A stretch of 64,000 bases of DNA, taken from contig NZ_LIXI01000009.1 of assembly GCF_001905595.1 (NCBI RefSeq), positions 248,001 through 312,000 of the forward strand. The letters are read 5' to 3'. Below are positions 62,272 to 64,000 of the stretch, in pieces (within the stretch, counting starts at the first letter, position 1; each line of letters starts with the position of its first letter). Made by a program: the position numbers and the translations under genes. Source of the stretch: Streptomyces sp. CB00316. Lineage in GTDB: Bacteria > Actinomycetota > Actinomycetes > Streptomycetales > Streptomycetaceae. The notes beneath the pieces were generated by a model. That model did no database searches, was not told the DNA's origin, and saw only the letters and a program-made list of their open reading frames with translations.

Positions 62272-63264
62272 ATGATCCTCATGGAACAGCGCACACTTGG
62301 CAGGACCGGCCGTGATGTCTCGGCCGTCGGACTGGGAACCTGGCAGCTCGGGGGCGACTGGGGTGAGGTCGAGGAGAGCGACGCCTTCGACGTCCTCGAC
62401 GCGGCCGTCGACTCCGGCGTCACCTTCTTCGACACCGCGGACGTGTACGGGGACGGCCGCAGCGAACAGCTCATCGGCCGCTACCTCAAGAACCGCCCCG
62501 ACGCGGACGTCTTCGTCGCCACCAAGATGGGCCGCCGCGCGGACCAACTGCCGGAGAACTACGTCCTGGACAACTTCCGTATCTGGAACGACCGTTCCCG
62601 CGCCAACCTCGGTACCGACACCCTCGACCTCGTACAACTGCACTGCCCGCCCAGCGGCGTCTACTCCTCCGACGCCGTCTACGACGCCCTGGACACCCTG
62701 GTCGACGAGCAGCGGATCGCCGCCTACGCGGTGAGCGTCGAGACCTGCGCCGAGGCGCTGACCGCCATCGCCCGCCCCGGCGTCGCGAGCGTGCAGATCA
62801 TCCTCAACCCGTTCCGCCTCAAGCCCCTGGACGAGGTACTTCCGGCGGCCGCCGCGACGGGCGTCGGCATCATCGCGCGCGTCCCGCTCGCCTCCGGACT
62901 GCTCTCCGGCAAGTACACCAAGGACACGGTCTTCGGCCCCGACGACCACCGTACGTACAACCGGCACGGCGAGGCGTTCGACCAGGGCGAGACGTTCTCC
63001 GGCATCGACTACGCGACGGGGATCGAGGCCGCGGCCGAGTTCGCCGAACTGGCTCCCGAGGGCGCCGCCCCCGCGCAGACCGCGCTGCGCTGGATCATCC
63101 AGCAGCCGGGCGTGACCAGCGTGATCCCCGGCGCACGCTCGGTGGAACAGGCCCGCGCCAACGCGGCGGCCGCCGCCCTGCCGCCGCTGCCGCAGTCCAC
63201 GCTGGACGCCGTACGGAAGCTGTACGACCGGTCCATCCGCGCGGAGGTCCACGGCCGCTGGTGA
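62272..63264 (+). CDS. Aldo/keto reductase
   Basis: A 330-residue NADPH-dependent aldo/keto reductase. Catalytic tetrad: Asp and Tyr in FFDTADVYGDGRSE, Lys in VATKMG and His in LVQLHCPP. The C-terminal LRWIIQQPGVTSVIPGARSV binds the coenzyme. ATG 62272 was taken; ATG 62281 is a close alternative without a better site. Divergent from the phosphoesterase. Substrate unknown. Confidence 0.92.
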   Translation: MILMEQRTLGRTGRDVSAVGLGTWQLGGDWGEVEESDAFDVLDAAVDSGVTFFDTADVYGDGRSEQLIGRYLKNRPDADVFVATKMGRRADQLPENYVLDNFRIWNDRSRANLGTDTLDLVQLHCPPSGVYSSDAVYDALDTLVDEQRIAAYAVSVETCAEALTAIARPGVASVQIILNPFRLKPLDEVLPAAAATGVGIIARVPLASGLLSGKYTKDTVFGPDDHRTYNRHGEAFDQGETFSGIDYATGIEAAAEFAELAPEGAAPAQTALRWIIQQPGVTSVIPGARSVEQARANAAAAALPPLPQSTLDAVRKLYDRSIRAEVHGRW

Positions 63265-63277
63265 CCGCGGGCGGGAC

Positions 63278-64000
63278 TCAGTCGTCCTGCTCGTCCCGCT
63301 CGCCGTCCTCCTGCTGCCCCTGTTCTCCCGGCTGCTCTCCGCCGTCCTGGACCTCCTGCGAGGCCGGGCCGGAGGAGGGGCCGGGGGCGGGGGTTCCGGC
63401 CGAGCTGGAGTCCGGCGAGAAAAGGATCATCCCGACATAGACGGCCGCCAGGAACGTCGCCGTCCCCGCGATGGCGCTCGCCACCCTCGGACGCCGGCGG
63501 ATCGCCTCCCGTGTACTGCGGCGGCGGGCCGGGGTTGAGCGGGACGTGGTGGAGCGCCTTCGCCCCGTGGGCTGCGGCAGCCGGTACGTCGCAGGGCCCA
63601 CGGGGGCGGCCGGGACCGACGGCGAAGGGGTGGGGGAGGGGGCGGCCCGGCGGGAGGCGGGCTTCGGCATCGGGAGCGGCTCCGGGCGGCCGCGCCAGGC
63701 GTCGGTGCGGAACCAGTCGGAGACCTGCTGCGCGGTGGGCCGCTCCTCGGGCTTCTTGGCCAGCAGGCCGAGGAGATACGAGTCGAAGGCGGCCGAGATG
63801 TCCACACCGCGCTGCCGCAGCGGGACCGGTGGGGTGTCGACATGCTGGTACAGCGTGGCGGTCGCGGTGTCGGACTTGAACGGCGGCTGACCGAGCAGCA
63901 GTTGGTAGACGACACAGCCCAGCGAGTACATGTCGGACGCGGAGTCCGCCGTACGTCCCAGAGCCCGCTCGGGCGCCAGGTAGAGGCTGGTGCCCACGAT
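63278..64000 (-). CDS. Serine/threonine protein kinase (3' part; N-terminus beyond window)
   Basis: The C-terminal 240 residues of a eukaryotic-type kinase; the start lies outside the window. Visible are the activation-loop end GTSLYLAPERALG, the DMYSLGCVVYQLLLGQPPF block, and LLAKKPEERPTAQQVSDWF. A Pro/Ser/Arg linker, one transmembrane helix (VASAIAGTATFLAAVYVGMI) and an acidic, Gln/Glu-rich extracellular tail without PASTA repeats follow. It should phosphorylate cytoplasmic proteins on Ser/Thr. Partner unknown. Confidence 0.9.
   Translation of the reverse strand: MVGTSLYLAPERALGRTADSASDMYSLGCVVYQLLLGQPPFKSDTATATLYQHVDTPPVPLRQRGVDISAAFDSYLLGLLAKKPEERPTAQQVSDWFRTDAWRGRPEPLPMPKPASRRAAPSPTPSPSVPAAPVGPATYRLPQPTGRRRSTTSRSTPARRRSTREAIRRRPRVASAIAGTATFLAAVYVGMILFSPDSSSAGTPAPGPSSGPASQEVQDGGEQPGEQGQQEDGERDEQDD

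Overview
The window is high-GC DNA (roughly 70% or more G+C) with GTG/ATG starts, many 4-base ATGA/GTGA stop-start overlaps, and families typical of Streptomyces: DUF5133, DUF5709, GAF-ANTAR regulators, SigB-type sigma factor, TerD proteins, FadR/PadR/IclR/PucR regulators. It is best read as chromosomal DNA of a Streptomyces or a close relative. I saw no rRNA, tRNA or CRISPR array. Mobile DNA is limited to one frameshifted IS110-type element.

Layout. 1-11000 is a general-stress/signalling region: Zn-alcohol dehydrogenase, NAD-dependent epimerase, a decayed SDR, a SigB-family sigma factor coupled to a FUSC-like membrane protein, a minus-strand operon (Rho_N-like protein, DUF5709, HAD hydrolase), DUF5133, two GAF-ANTAR regulators around a STAS protein. 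Four sites of the form GTTT-N14/15-GGG(T/A)A lie upstream of the sigma gene, the alcohol dehydrogenase, the Rho_N operon and the ATP-grasp gene at 11305, which suggests a local SigB-type regulon. Three copies of a 17-base element precede DUF5133, the STAS gene and the second GAF-ANTAR gene. 11300-25400 holds metabolic and secreted functions: ATP-grasp enzyme, CocE/NonD hydrolase, proton antiporter, SDR, a Cys-rich/pentapeptide-repeat protein, a PadR-acyl-CoA-dehydrogenase operon with a perfect operator, IclR, neutral ceramidase and a TAP-like lipoprotein. 25400-27700 is a two-component system and a small membrane protein. 27860-30600 is a rifamycin phosphotransferase gene preceded by a rifamycin-associated element.

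31150-42700 is a long, tightly overlapped minus-strand operon for a surface glycan: GT4 glycosyltransferase, methyltransferases, a 1448-residue AftD-type arabinofuranosyltransferase, a condensation-type acyltransferase, a DMT transporter, a Trm112-like protein and an FkbM methyltransferase, with DUF3068 and DUF2613-like neighbours. 43000-51100 is a gamma-glutamyl amine (most likely ethanolamine, glnA4-type) catabolic locus: glutamine synthetase-like ligase, aldehyde dehydrogenase and SDR on one strand; FadR-type regulator, EAT permease and class-I amidotransferase hydrolase on the other. 51900-55440 is a BlaI/M56 locus with two terD genes and a tatA gene; the two divergent targets share a CTACA-N4-TGTAG operator overlapping a TAGATT -10 box. 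55500-64000 is a patchwork: frameshifted AlkZ-like gene, aminoglycoside kinase, IS110 remnant, geranylgeranyl reductase, a slipped repeat-containing pseudogene, a stand-alone LigD phosphoesterase, an aldo/keto reductase and the 3' part of a serine/threonine kinase gene cut by the window edge.

All functions are inferred from motifs and family knowledge. No searches were run.
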